From an uncultured Ilumatobacter sp. (lineage in GTDB: Bacteria; Actinomycetota; Acidimicrobiia; Acidimicrobiales; Ilumatobacteraceae), in the NCBI GenBank assembly GCA_938049325.1, contig CALICC010000237.1, positions 1 through 8,419 on the forward strand: DNA of 8,419 nt. Direction: 5' to 3'. Both the position numbers and the translations under genes were made by a program. Positions 1 through 6,599 of this stretch are shown piece by piece; positions within the stretch are counted from its first letter, which is position 1; each line of letters starts with the position of its first letter. The notes under the pieces are model-generated. The model was given only the letters and a program-made list of their open reading frames with translations, was not told the origin of the DNA and did no database searches.

Positions 1-1
1 C

Positions 2-1252
2 GCGACGAACAAGAAGATCCGAACGTTCTTCAAGCGACTGCGCAAAGCCGCTCGCGAAGAGGGTGGCGCCATCGGCTACATCGAGGAGTTCGATGCGATC
101 GGTGCCGCTCGATCCGGCATGGGCGGCTCCGGCATGCGTGAAGGGTCCGCCGGCATCGTCAATGAGTTGCTCGTCCAGATGCAGAGCTTCGACTTGCCCG
201 ATGGTCGCGACAAGATGAAGGCCGCCTGGGTCGACTGGGTGAACAAGCATCTACCGCCACACCGCCGACTCAAGCACCCGCGGTCGCCCATGGCGAACAT
301 CTTGATCGTCGCAGCGACGAACCGCGCGTCGGATCTCGACGCGGCGCTCCTCCGCCCGGGGCGTTTCGACCGCATCATCGGTTTCAACCTGCCGGCCCGC
401 GAGGACCGACTCGCTATTGCCCAGTACTACCTCGACCGCAAGTCGCACACCGACGACGTGACCGCAACGCTGATCGCCGATGTCAGTGCCGGCTACTCGC
501 CGGTGCGCATCGAGAAGTTGATGGACGAAGCGCTGATCATCGCGCTGCGTCACGGCCGCACAGCGATGAAGATGAGCGACGTGCTGTCCGCACAGCTCGT
601 CACCGAAGTCGGCGTCGCCCAAGACATGGGGTACCACCCAGACGAGCGTCGTCGGATCGCAATCCACGAAGCCGGCCATGCGCTCACCGCCGTCCTCACT
701 CGCCGCGACGTCAAGATCGCGTCGATCCTGCGCCGCTCGGCGGCACTCGGACTCGTCGCTCACGGCGACGCGGAAGAACGCTTCTTGCGAACACCATCCG
801 AGGCGCGCGACCTGATCTGTGTCGCCATGGCAGGCCGCTCGGCCGAGCAGCAGGAGTTCGGTGAGGCCAGCAGCGGCATCAGCTCCGACCTCGCAGCGGC
901 CAGCACGATCGCGTCGCAGCTCGTCGGCCAACTGGGCAACGGACCAGGCCTCTTGAGCTTGGAGGCAGCCGGCATGCCGACCGCTGCGAACCTCGTGGCC
1001 AAAGTGCTGTCCGACGATCCGAGTCGAGAAGCTGCCGAGGCCTACATGGCCGAGGGCGCCGAGCGAGCCGATCTCATGGTCAGCCGCTACCGCGAGACAT
1101 TGCTCGAGATCGCGGACGAACTCATCGCGCACGACGAAGTCTCTGGGGACCGGATCCGCGAGATCGTGTCGAAGCGCGCTGACATCTCCGAGCGGCGCGG
1201 CCCAGTGCGCATCAAGCGCGAACGCCCGATCATCACTCCCCGCCTCCCGTAG
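2..1252 (+). CDS. FtsH-like AAA+ ATPase / M41 zinc metalloprotease, 5'-truncated
   Basis: The visible part is the last 416 residues of an ATP-dependent protease. The open frame runs in from the left edge, so the ATG at 119 is not the true start; Walker A and any membrane anchor lie outside the window. Visible in order: a Walker B-like strand GYIEEFDAIG (residues about 26-35), a NELLVQM helix, an ATNR...LLRPGRFDR second region of homology with arginine fingers, the AAA lid, then the M41 peptidase with HEAGH at 665-679 (residues 222-226) and the likely third zinc ligand Asp in SSDLAAAS (887-889), plus an AGRSAEQQEFG motif. Family members degrade membrane and damaged cytosolic proteins as hexameric rings. 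Two oddities: the Walker B Asp is Glu (IEEFD instead of IDEID), and about 30 extra residues sit between the NELLVQM helix and ATNR. It is a divergent paralogue rather than a standard FtsH, so no symbol is given. The family assignment is firm; the substrate is unknown. Confidence 0.9.
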   Translation, partial: ATNKKIRTFFKRLRKAAREEGGAIGYIEEFDAIGAARSGMGGSGMREGSAGIVNELLVQMQSFDLPDGRDKMKAAWVDWVNKHLPPHRRLKHPRSPMANILIVAATNRASDLDAALLRPGRFDRIIGFNLPAREDRLAIAQYYLDRKSHTDDVTATLIADVSAGYSPVRIEKLMDEALIIALRHGRTAMKMSDVLSAQLVTEVGVAQDMGYHPDERRRIAIHEAGHALTAVLTRRDVKIASILRRSAALGLVAHGDAEERFLRTPSEARDLICVAMAGRSAEQQEFGEASSGISSDLAAASTIASQLVGQLGNGPGLLSLEAAGMPTAANLVAKVLSDDPSREAAEAYMAEGAERADLMVSRYRETLLEIADELIAHDEVSGDRIREIVSKRADISERRGPVRIKRERPIITPRLP

Positions 1253-1288
1253 CTCCCATACCTCCACGCTGGGCGCTCAGGCGCTCGG

Positions 1289-1294
1289 TAGAGT
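1289..1294 (+). promoter_or_regulatory. Putative -10 element (TAGAGT) of the permease-reductase unit
   Basis: TAGAGT matches the actinobacterial TANNNT -10 pattern and ends exactly 7 nt before the GTG start at 1302, so transcription would begin at or next to the start codon (leaderless). No Shine-Dalgarno sequence is seen before the GTG and no good -35 box is recognisable. The 49-bp gap after the protease gene shows nothing else. Confidence 0.5.
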
Positions 1295-1301
1295 TTGGTG
1301 C

Positions 1302-2099
1302 GTGACCGATGTCGAGGCTCCTCGGACGACGTCGGGGCTGCCCTGGCAAGGACTCGTCGTCGGCGCGATCGCCGGATTGCTCAGCGGGCTCTTCGGGGTC
1401 GGTGGCGGCATCGTCATCGTTCCAGGGCTCATCGCGCTCATGTCGATGGACCGCAAGCTGGCCCACGGCACGTCACTGGGGGCGACGTTTCCGGTCGCAA
1501 CGGCGAGCTTGTTGTCGTACTTCGTCAGTGACAACGTCGACTGGCCGATCGCTGGGTGCCTCGCCGTGGGTGCCGTGTGCGGCGCGGTGCTCGGCACACA
1601 GCTCCTCCAGGTGATTCCGAAGCGCCCGCTCACTATCATCTTCATCGCGGTCATCCTCGCAACCGCCACCCGACTCGTGCTGGCGAGCGACACCGTCGGA
1701 CGCGACGACCTCACGATCCTCGGCGCGCTCAGCCTCGTCGTCATCGGATTCGTCACCGGCACCCTGTCCGGACTGCTCGGCATCGGCGGTGGGGTGGTGA
1801 TGGTTCCGGCGATGGTCGTCCTCTTCTCGATGCCGCCGGTGCTCGCCAAAGGAACATCGGTTGCCGTGATCGTGTCATCGTCACTTGTGGGCACGTTGCG
1901 CAACCGCCATCACCGCAACATCGACCTTCCCGCTGCTGCGTCGATCGGCATCGCCGGCGTCGTCACCGCGGTGATCGGCACCGTCATCTCGAACTCGATC
2001 GACGACACCGTGTCGAACGTGATGTTCGCCATGCTGCTGGTCATCGTCGCTGGGCTGCAGATCCGCACGCTGCTCCCCGAACGGAAGGAACAGGCATAG
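1302..2099 (+). CDS. TauE/SafE-family membrane permease
   Basis: A 265-residue, strongly hydrophobic integral membrane protein of the TauE/SafE (DUF81) family. Members are thought to export sulfite, sulfoacetate and other small organosulfur anions, or related substrates. The internal duplication typical of the family is visible: GLLSGLFGVGGGIVIVPG near residues 25-42 and TLSGLLGIGGGVVMVPA near 153-169, each followed by a membrane segment. Length and the 7-8 expected membrane helices fit. The start is the GTG at 1302, preceded by a -10-like TAGAGT at leaderless spacing and no ribosome binding site. The stop is only 3 nt before the next ATG, so it is almost surely cotranscribed with the two oxidoreductase genes downstream. 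Substrate specificity cannot be read from sequence; no sulfur-metabolism gene is present in the window. Confidence 0.9.
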   Translation: MTDVEAPRTTSGLPWQGLVVGAIAGLLSGLFGVGGGIVIVPGLIALMSMDRKLAHGTSLGATFPVATASLLSYFVSDNVDWPIAGCLAVGAVCGAVLGTQLLQVIPKRPLTIIFIAVILATATRLVLASDTVGRDDLTILGALSLVVIGFVTGTLSGLLGIGGGVVMVPAMVVLFSMPPVLAKGTSVAVIVSSSLVGTLRNRHHRNIDLPAAASIGIAGVVTAVIGTVISNSIDDTVSNVMFAMLLVIVAGLQIRTLLPERKEQA

Positions 2100-2102
2100 G
2101 CG

Positions 2103-2696
2103 ATGAAGGCAGCGGTCATCCTCGCGCACCCGAACCCCGACAGTTTCGCTCGCGAATTGGCGCGCCGGGCGCACGCAGGGCTGCTCGCCGCAGGCCACGA
2201 AGCCGAGTTGGTGGATCTTTACGCCATCGGGTTTTCGGCCGCGATGTCGCCCGACGAACGCTCCGCCTATCACGGTGAGACCCCGGTGATCGACCCGATG
2301 GTCGAGGGCCAGATCGACATCGTCACATCGGTCGACACGCTGGTGTTCGTGTACCCGACCTGGTGGAGCGGCCTTCCGGCGATGCTGAAGGGCTGGTTGG
2401 AACGGGTCATGGTCCCGGGCGTCGGGTTCCGATTCGACGAGAAGTCGGGCAAGGTTCGTCCGGGCCTCACGAACGTGCGGCGCCTGATCGGCGTCTCGAC
2501 CTACGGCTCACCGCGCTGGTACGTACGACTGGTCAACGACAACGGGCGACGCACGCTCATGCGGGCCATGCGGCTCTCGTGCGGATTCCGGACGTCGCGC
2601 CGCTGGCTGGGCATGTACGCGCTCGACACGACAACACACGACGAACGAGCCGAGTTCGCAGCTCACGTCGAGCGAGTGATGAGCGAGCTGCGATGA
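2103..2696 (+). CDS. Flavodoxin-fold NAD(P)H-dependent oxidoreductase (first of a tandem pair)
   Basis: A 197-residue cytosolic protein of the NAD(P)H dehydrogenase (quinone) family (NQO1/KefF/MdaB-like, flavodoxin fold). Such enzymes carry FMN or FAD and reduce quinones or other electrophiles by two electrons. Evidence: N-terminal strand AAVILAHPNPDSF (residues 3-15), the family signature VYPTWWSG.PAMLKGW (about 83-98), and a third flavin-site strand LIGVSTYGSP (about 133-142). Family length is usually 180-260, so this is a compact single-domain member. The ATG follows the permease stop by 3 nt, and a GGAAGGA purine stretch lies about 15 nt upstream, rather distant for a ribosome binding site. 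The stop codon overlaps the start of the paralogue downstream (ATGA). It could serve as a regulatory or redox subunit of the permease, as KefF does for KefC, but that is inference by analogy. Confidence 0.88.
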   Translation: MKAAVILAHPNPDSFARELARRAHAGLLAAGHEAELVDLYAIGFSAAMSPDERSAYHGETPVIDPMVEGQIDIVTSVDTLVFVYPTWWSGLPAMLKGWLERVMVPGVGFRFDEKSGKVRPGLTNVRRLIGVSTYGSPRWYVRLVNDNGRRTLMRAMRLSCGFRTSRRWLGMYALDTTTHDERAEFAAHVERVMSELR

Positions 2697-3307
2697 AGCT
2701 GCGACGCACGCGATCAGGGGCCGGACGCGTTCTGGTGATCTACTGCCACCCCCTCGACGAGGGGTTCATCCCGTCGGCGTTCGAACGCACCAAGGCCGGC
2801 CTCGCTCAGACCGCCGCCGACGTCCGCATCCACGACCTCTACCGCGACGGGTTTCGCCCAGAACTGTCGGCCGACGAACATCGTTCCCACATCGAACCCG
2901 GAGTGTCCGACGAGCTGCGCCGGTACGCAGACGACCTGGTGTGGTGCGACACGCTCGTCGTCGTGTATCCGACCTGGTGGTCAGGGCAACCCGCGATGTT
3001 GAAGGGCTGGATCGACCGGGTGTGGGCGTCAGGAGTGGCGTGGGAACTCCCCGACGGGGCAAACCGGCTCAAGCCCGCGCTGCGCAATGTCCGCAGGATC
3101 GTGGCCGTCACGTCGCATGGCTCGACGAAGGCGATCAACAGCTTGCAAGGCGAGGGTGGCAAGCGGACGCTGTTCCGCAGCCTGCGTTCGATGTGCCATC
3201 CCACGTGTCGTACGACCTGGCTGGCTCTCTACGGCATCGACACGTGTGACGAGTCCAAGCGTGTCGACTTTCTCGAGCGTGTCGAAGCGGCCATGGCCGC
3301 GATCTGA
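2693..3307 (+). CDS. Flavodoxin-fold NAD(P)H-dependent oxidoreductase (second of a tandem pair)
   Basis: A 204-residue paralogue of the preceding gene. The start is set at ATG 2693, which overlaps the upstream TGA as ATGA and gives an N-terminus MKLRRTRSGAGRVLVIYCHP matching the fold's first strand; the frame stays open upstream to 2363, but that part only shadows the first reductase. Shared blocks: YCHPLDEGF (residues 17-25), VYPTWWSG.PAMLKGW (91-106), IVAVTSHGS (about 140-148) and a related C-terminus (ALYGIDT against MYALDT). Blocks conserved over the full length suggest an old duplication kept as a pair, perhaps forming a heterodimer, since this family normally dimerises. The overlap implies translational coupling. 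It likely performs FMN/FAD-dependent NAD(P)H reduction of a quinone-like or electrophilic substrate, identity unknown. No terminator is evident after the stop. Confidence 0.87.
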   Translation: MKLRRTRSGAGRVLVIYCHPLDEGFIPSAFERTKAGLAQTAADVRIHDLYRDGFRPELSADEHRSHIEPGVSDELRRYADDLVWCDTLVVVYPTWWSGQPAMLKGWIDRVWASGVAWELPDGANRLKPALRNVRRIVAVTSHGSTKAINSLQGEGGKRTLFRSLRSMCHPTCRTTWLALYGIDTCDESKRVDFLERVEAAMAAI

Positions 3308-3366
3308 CCCCTTTGAGGAGTATCGGTCGACAGCTGCATCTCGGAATGGCACATCTTCGGTTCTGA

Positions 3367-3372
3367 CAAGAT
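3367..3372 (+). promoter_or_regulatory. Putative -10 element (CAAGAT) of the thioesterase gene
   Basis: CAAGAT ends 6 nt before the ATG at 3379, the same spacing class as the other candidate promoters here. It fits the A and T anchor positions but lacks the leading T. The 71-bp gap (3308-3378) contains no clear Shine-Dalgarno sequence, -35 box or terminator. Confidence 0.35.
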
Positions 3373-3378
3373 GACGCA

Positions 3379-4224
3379 ATGGGAGATCTCGCAGCAGACA
3401 CTGCTGTCACCGCGACCACGGCCAACTCGTTCGGAACGACGCTCTCACCCGACTGGGAGATCTGGGGCCCCAACGGCGGCTATCTCGCCGCGGTAGCGAT
3501 GCGGGCGGCTGGCATCATCAGCGGACGCGCCCGGCCTGCGTCGATCAATGCGCACTTCGTGGGTGCTGGTCGGAGCGGCGACGTCGACATCACGACCTCG
3601 GTGAACCGTGAGACCAAGGTGGGAACCTCCATCACCGTGTCACTCTCCCAGGAGGGTCGTCCGTGGATGACCGCACTCGTGTGGGGAGTCGACGACGATC
3701 TTCCCGGTCTGCAGCATCAGAGCGCGCCCACGCCGGACCACACGACCGACATCGGCAGCCTCGCCAGCACGGCCGAGCTGATGGCTGACGCCGACGGACC
3801 CCGCCATCCGTTCTGGTCCAACCTCGACCAGCGTCCGCTCAACTGGATTCAAGAATGGGACGATCGTGCACCGAGCGACCCCAGCGTGGCCTCATGGGTT
3901 CGCTTCGTCCCCACCGCGACGTTCGTCGATCCATGGATTGACGCCGCTCGTTCACTGATTCTGATCGACCTCGACTCCTGGCCGGCGGCAACGCGAGCTC
4001 ACGTCGGAGAACTCGAGGTCTACGCGCCGACGATCGAAGTCTCGGCTCGCTTCATCGCATCGACCGTCACCGAACCGTGGCTCCTGAGTGAGGCCACGAC
4101 ACCGCGCGCCGAGGGTGGACTGATCGCCGCGACCGCTCAGATCTGGAATCGGAACCTGGAACTCGTGGCGCTCGGCGGCAGCACGCTGCTCTGTCGACCT
4201 GCCGTCCGTCGTCCCGATCGCTGA
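3379..4224 (+). CDS. Acyl-CoA thioesterase-like protein, double hotdog fold
   Basis: A 281-residue cytosolic protein resembling the TesB-like thioesterase family, with two hotdog domains in one chain. The N-terminal half (about residues 25-105) has WEIWGPNGGYLAAVAMRAA, the central hotdog helix, followed by paired strands (VDITTSVNRETKVGTSITVSL). The C-terminal half (about 170-275) has ASWVRF, VGELEVYAPTIEVSARF and EGGLIAATAQIWNRN...LVALGGSTLLCRP, a typical final pair of hotdog strands. Family enzymes hydrolyse acyl-CoA thioesters; chain-length preference cannot be predicted here. The start ATG has no ribosome binding site but has a -10-like CAAGAT 6 nt upstream. It converges on psuG with a 32-bp gap holding no recognisable terminator. 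No fatty-acid gene is nearby, so the physiological role is open. Confidence 0.85.
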   Translation: MGDLAADTAVTATTANSFGTTLSPDWEIWGPNGGYLAAVAMRAAGIISGRARPASINAHFVGAGRSGDVDITTSVNRETKVGTSITVSLSQEGRPWMTALVWGVDDDLPGLQHQSAPTPDHTTDIGSLASTAELMADADGPRHPFWSNLDQRPLNWIQEWDDRAPSDPSVASWVRFVPTATFVDPWIDAARSLILIDLDSWPAATRAHVGELEVYAPTIEVSARFIASTVTEPWLLSEATTPRAEGGLIAATAQIWNRNLELVALGGSTLLCRPAVRRPDR

Positions 4225-4256
4225 TTCGGCAGCAGATTCCTCGACCGCACTCGGGC

Positions 4257-5159
4257 CTACAGCGCGGCGACAGCGACGGCGATCTCGGCCGCTACGCCCG
4301 CGTTGTTCTCGGCGAGTGCGAGGTTTGCGGGCACGCTGCGGCCGGCAGTGGTCTGGCCGATCCGTTCGAGCACGAAGGGTGTGATGGCAGCACCGGTGAT
4401 GCCAGCGGCGTCGCAGTCGGCCAAGGCGGTATCGATCACTGCGTTCAACTCCGCGCCGTCGAGCTCGTCGTCTTCTGGGATCGGCACCGCGACCAACACA
4501 CCAGAATCGGGTCGGGTCAGGTTCGCGAACACGGCAGCAACCTCGGCGGCGCTCTCGACGCGATGTGCGACCTCAAGACCAGATGATCGCGTATAGAAGG
4601 CCGGGAACCAGCCGTGCTGCCATCCGAGCACCGGCACACCCACGGTCTCCAGGTACTCGAGCGTGCGGGGAAGATCGAGGAACGCCTTCGCACCCGCCGA
4701 CACCGACACCATGCGGTGCTTCGACAGCGCATCGAGGTCGGCCGACACGTCACCCGTGAGTTCGGCGCCACGATGCACCCCGCCGAGGCCGCCGGTCGCG
4801 AACACCGAGATGCCCGCAGCTGCCGCGATCGCGACCGAGGCCGACACGGTGGTCGCCCCGAACTCCCAGCCTTGCGCGACTGCTACCGGCACGTCGCGCT
4901 CAGCTGCCTTGCGGGCCGACCCCAGAATTCGGTCGTGCTCGTCGGCGGCGAGGCCGACGCGGACCACGCCGTCGAGTACGGCCGTCACCGCCGGGACCGC
5001 ACCGCGCGATCGCACCGCGTCGATACAACGGGTGAGCGCTTCGTGGTTGGCGGGTGCGGGCAGGCCCAGGTTCGAGTAGATCGTCGACTCCATGGCGACG
5101 ACGGCGCGCTGCTCTGCAAGAGCGTCGCGGACTTCCTCCGAGCATTGCGGCGAGATCAC
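4257..5159 (-). CDS. psuG: Pseudouridine-5'-phosphate glycosidase PsuG
   Basis: A 300-residue enzyme that reversibly splits the C-C glycosidic bond of pseudouridine 5'-phosphate to uracil and ribose 5-phosphate, in pseudouridine salvage. The whole family pattern is visible: ISPQCSEEVRDAL, VVAMESTI with catalytic Glu24, a Lys84 in the SARKAAERDVP segment, GATTV, ATGGLGGVHRGAE, Asp141 in SADL (expected metal ligand), SAGAK with Lys158 (expected Schiff-base region), VPVLGWQ, PIPE and TPFVLERI, ending NNAGVAAEIA. The catalytic set appears complete. The frame stays open to a GTG at 5216, which would overlap the upstream gene. The GTG at 5159 is preferred because the protein then begins where known PsuG proteins begin and a TACGCT lies 7 nt upstream. 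The usual partner, pseudouridine kinase PsuK, is not in the window. It lies 31 bp downstream of rskA on the same strand, so readthrough from the sigma operon is also possible. Confidence 0.93.
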   Translation of the reverse strand: MISPQCSEEVRDALAEQRAVVAMESTIYSNLGLPAPANHEALTRCIDAVRSRGAVPAVTAVLDGVVRVGLAADEHDRILGSARKAAERDVPVAVAQGWEFGATTVSASVAIAAAAGISVFATGGLGGVHRGAELTGDVSADLDALSKHRMVSVSAGAKAFLDLPRTLEYLETVGVPVLGWQHGWFPAFYTRSSGLEVAHRVESAAEVAAVFANLTRPDSGVLVAVPIPEDDELDGAELNAVIDTALADCDAAGITGAAITPFVLERIGQTTAGRSVPANLALAENNAGVAAEIAVAVAAL

Positions 5160-5166
5160 CTCGCCC

Positions 5167-5172
5167 AGCGTA
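5167..5172 (-). promoter_or_regulatory. Putative -10 element (TACGCT) of psuG
   Basis: On the minus strand TACGCT is followed by 7 nt (GGGCGAG) and then the GTG at 5159. A weak -35 candidate CTGACG lies about 16 nt farther upstream. The identical hexamer at identical spacing precedes the RNA methyltransferase gene at 7871. It lies inside the 31-bp gap after rskA, so psuG may have its own promoter. GGCGAG next to the GTG could alternatively act as a poor ribosome binding site. Confidence 0.5.
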
Positions 5173-5190
5173 TGCCGGCGGCGGCCGACG

Positions 5191-5955
5191 TCAGCCGAAC
5201 TCGCCGACGTAGGCACCGTCGGGGTTGCCGTCGCTGATCACGCCGGGAGCCGCTTCGATCGTGAGCGCCAAGGCAGCGACGTCACCGTCGACCGTGAACG
5301 TCTCGATGTCGGGGTCGGCGCCGAAGATCCCGATCGACACCACGTCGCCGGTCTCAGCCAGCACGCCCCACAGCTGATAGGTCTGATCGCTCCCGAGCGC
5401 AGGAAGGTCAGAGGCGTCCATGTAGCCATGGCCGTCAGCTGCGATGACACCGAGTGCCGTCGACGCTGCGCCGTCGGCGACCAGCTCGGTTTGCATCGAG
5501 CTCGAATCGGCAATCGCCTCGTTCATCGCGTCGGCGACGAGGTCGTTGGAGGATGTGTCGCGCTGCGTCACGACAACCGCACCGGCGAACAACAAGGCCA
5601 GCGCCGCTGCGGCGCCCAGCACCCAGGTCGCGATGGGGCGGCGCCGCTTTGGCTCTGCATCCGCGAGCGCGAAGACCTTGGCGAGTTCGGGGCCGGGCTC
5701 GGGTGCCGAGGCTTCGATCTGATGTGCGATCCGAGACCACACGTCGTCGGGCGCATCCATGCCGGTGAACGCCAGCATCGTGGCCACCTCACGGTGCTGC
5801 TGGACCTCGGCAGCGGCGCGCGGGTTGATGCGAAGGTAGTCCTCGACTCGATCCTTCTCATCAGCGTCGACAGCGTCGAGCGCATACGCGCCCAGAAGCT
5901 CGTCGAGTTCGTAGATGTCGCCCGGTCCATCCATTGCATCCATGCTTTCGCTCAT
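5191..5955 (-). CDS. rskA: Anti-sigma-K factor RskA-type membrane protein
   Basis: A 254-residue single-pass membrane protein predicted to hold the adjacent ECF sigma factor inactive. Layout: an N-terminal cytosolic anti-sigma region (about residues 12-80, beginning IYELDELLGAYALDAVDADE) without the HxxxCxxC zinc motif of ZAS proteins; a linker ending in the basic EPKRRR; one membrane helix at about 108-130 (WVLGAAAALALLFAGAVVV); and an extracytoplasmic RskA domain (about 135-254) with YQLWGVLAETGDVVSIGIF, LALTIEAAPG and the terminal DGAYVGEFG. The length fits the family (about 230-260). The ATG overlaps the sigma gene stop as ATGA, and a GGGAACGGA stretch just upstream can serve as ribosome binding site, so the pair is translationally coupled. 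In mycobacteria the homologue is cut by regulated intramembrane proteolysis to free SigK; the same mechanism is inferred here. The inducing signal is unknown. Confidence 0.9.
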   Translation of the reverse strand: MSESMDAMDGPGDIYELDELLGAYALDAVDADEKDRVEDYLRINPRAAAEVQQHREVATMLAFTGMDAPDDVWSRIAHQIEASAPEPGPELAKVFALADAEPKRRRPIATWVLGAAAALALLFAGAVVVTQRDTSSNDLVADAMNEAIADSSSMQTELVADGAASTALGVIAADGHGYMDASDLPALGSDQTYQLWGVLAETGDVVSIGIFGADPDIETFTVDGDVAALALTIEAAPGVISDGNPDGAYVGEFG

Positions 5956-6578
5956 TCCGTTCCCAGCCCAACTGTCACGCCGGACTTCGCCAGTTCGCTG
6001 CGCAAGCGCTTGAGACCGGAGCGGATCCTGCTCTTCACTGTTCCCTCTGCTGCACCGAGTTGACCTGCCGCCTCCCGGTAGGTCAGACCACCAAAGTAGG
6101 CGAGCTCGATGGCGGCTCGCTCATCTTCGGAGAGCGCATTCATCGCATCGCGCACATGAGAAGCCAATGCCATGTCCCACACTTCGTGGGCGATGTCATA
6201 CCCGGCATCGGCCGTGCGGTGTGCGTCGCGTTCCTCGCGAGTCCGACGGGCGACGTCTGAGCGGATCAGATCCACTGATCGGCCGTGCGCGTTGGCCAGC
6301 AGGAAGCTCCGCAGCGTGCCGCGCTCGGGGTCGAAGCGCAGCGGTTCGTTCCACAACCGAACGAAGACCTCTTGGACGATTTCTTCGGCTCGCGCGGTGT
6401 CGCTCAGGAGGCGACGGGCGAGCCCGAACACTGCGCCGGCGTGGCGCCGATAGGCCTCGGCCAGGGCGCGTTGGTCGAATCGCCCGATTGCCACGGCCAG
6501 CGTGGCATCGGAGACATCGGACAACTGCTCTCGCATACCCGGTTCTACGGAGCCGCCGGATTGGTCGGATGACGTCAA
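5952..6578 (-). CDS. sigK: ECF RNA polymerase sigma factor, SigK-like
   Basis: A 208-residue ECF sigma factor. Region 2 spans about residues 38-108 (ALAEAYRRHAGAVFGLARRLL, then AEEIVQEVFVRLW, then SFLLANAHGRSVDLIR). Region 4 spans about 140-195 (MNALSEDERAAIELAYFGG, then LTYREAAGQLGAAEGTVKSR, a helix-turn-helix expected to bind the -35 element). The IELAYFGGLTYREA block and the downstream RskA partner point to the SigK group, though paralogous groups are close, so the symbol is a best fit. The longest frame begins with a TTG at 6578; an ATG at 6536 (residue 15) is an alternative that still leaves region 2 whole. Neither has a convincing ribosome binding site. The gene ends ATGA-overlapped with rskA. 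It lies 21 bp after the methyltransferase stop, so it could be read from that promoter or from a weak one in the gap. Confidence 0.88.
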   Translation of the reverse strand: MTSSDQSGGSVEPGMREQLSDVSDATLAVAIGRFDQRALAEAYRRHAGAVFGLARRLLSDTARAEEIVQEVFVRLWNEPLRFDPERGTLRSFLLANAHGRSVDLIRSDVARRTREERDAHRTADAGYDIAHEVWDMALASHVRDAMNALSEDERAAIELAYFGGLTYREAAGQLGAAEGTVKSRIRSGLKRLRSELAKSGVTVGLGTE

Positions 6579-6584
6579 TTTCGG

Positions 6585-6590
6585 AATCTT
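6585..6590 (-). promoter_or_regulatory. Weak candidate -10 element (AAGATT) before the sigma gene
   Basis: On the minus strand AAGATT ends 6 nt before the TTG at 6578, within the 21-bp gap after the methyltransferase gene. It fits the A and T anchor positions only, and TTG is a poor leaderless start. ECF sigma operons are often autoregulated, in which case the real promoter would have a different consensus and may lie elsewhere. Confidence 0.2.
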
Positions 6591-6599
6591 TTGGTCGTG

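Noticed and set aside
251..1267. 338-codon minus-strand open frame opposite the FtsH-like gene
   Set aside because: It is the antisense shadow of a gene with clear AAA and HEAGH motifs; its translation has no recognisable domain and its length is explained by high GC content.
1277..1903. 208-codon minus-strand open frame opposite the permease gene
   Set aside because: The product is Thr/Ser/Pro-rich low complexity without a domain; the plus-strand frame encodes a clear TauE-family protein.
2363..2692. Possible N-terminal extension of the second reductase upstream of 2693
   Set aside because: It only reads the first reductase out of frame as Arg-rich sequence; the ATGA overlap start at 2693 gives the expected fold.
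3327..3332. TCGACA as a -35 box for the thioesterase promoter
   Set aside because: It is 34 bp upstream of the candidate -10, twice the normal spacing.
4225..4256. Possible bidirectional terminator between the convergent thioesterase and psuG genes
   Set aside because: No stem with T-runs is visible in the 32-bp gap.
5092..6063. 323-codon plus-strand open frame across psuG, rskA and the sigma gene end
   Set aside because: It runs antisense to three well-supported genes and has no family features.
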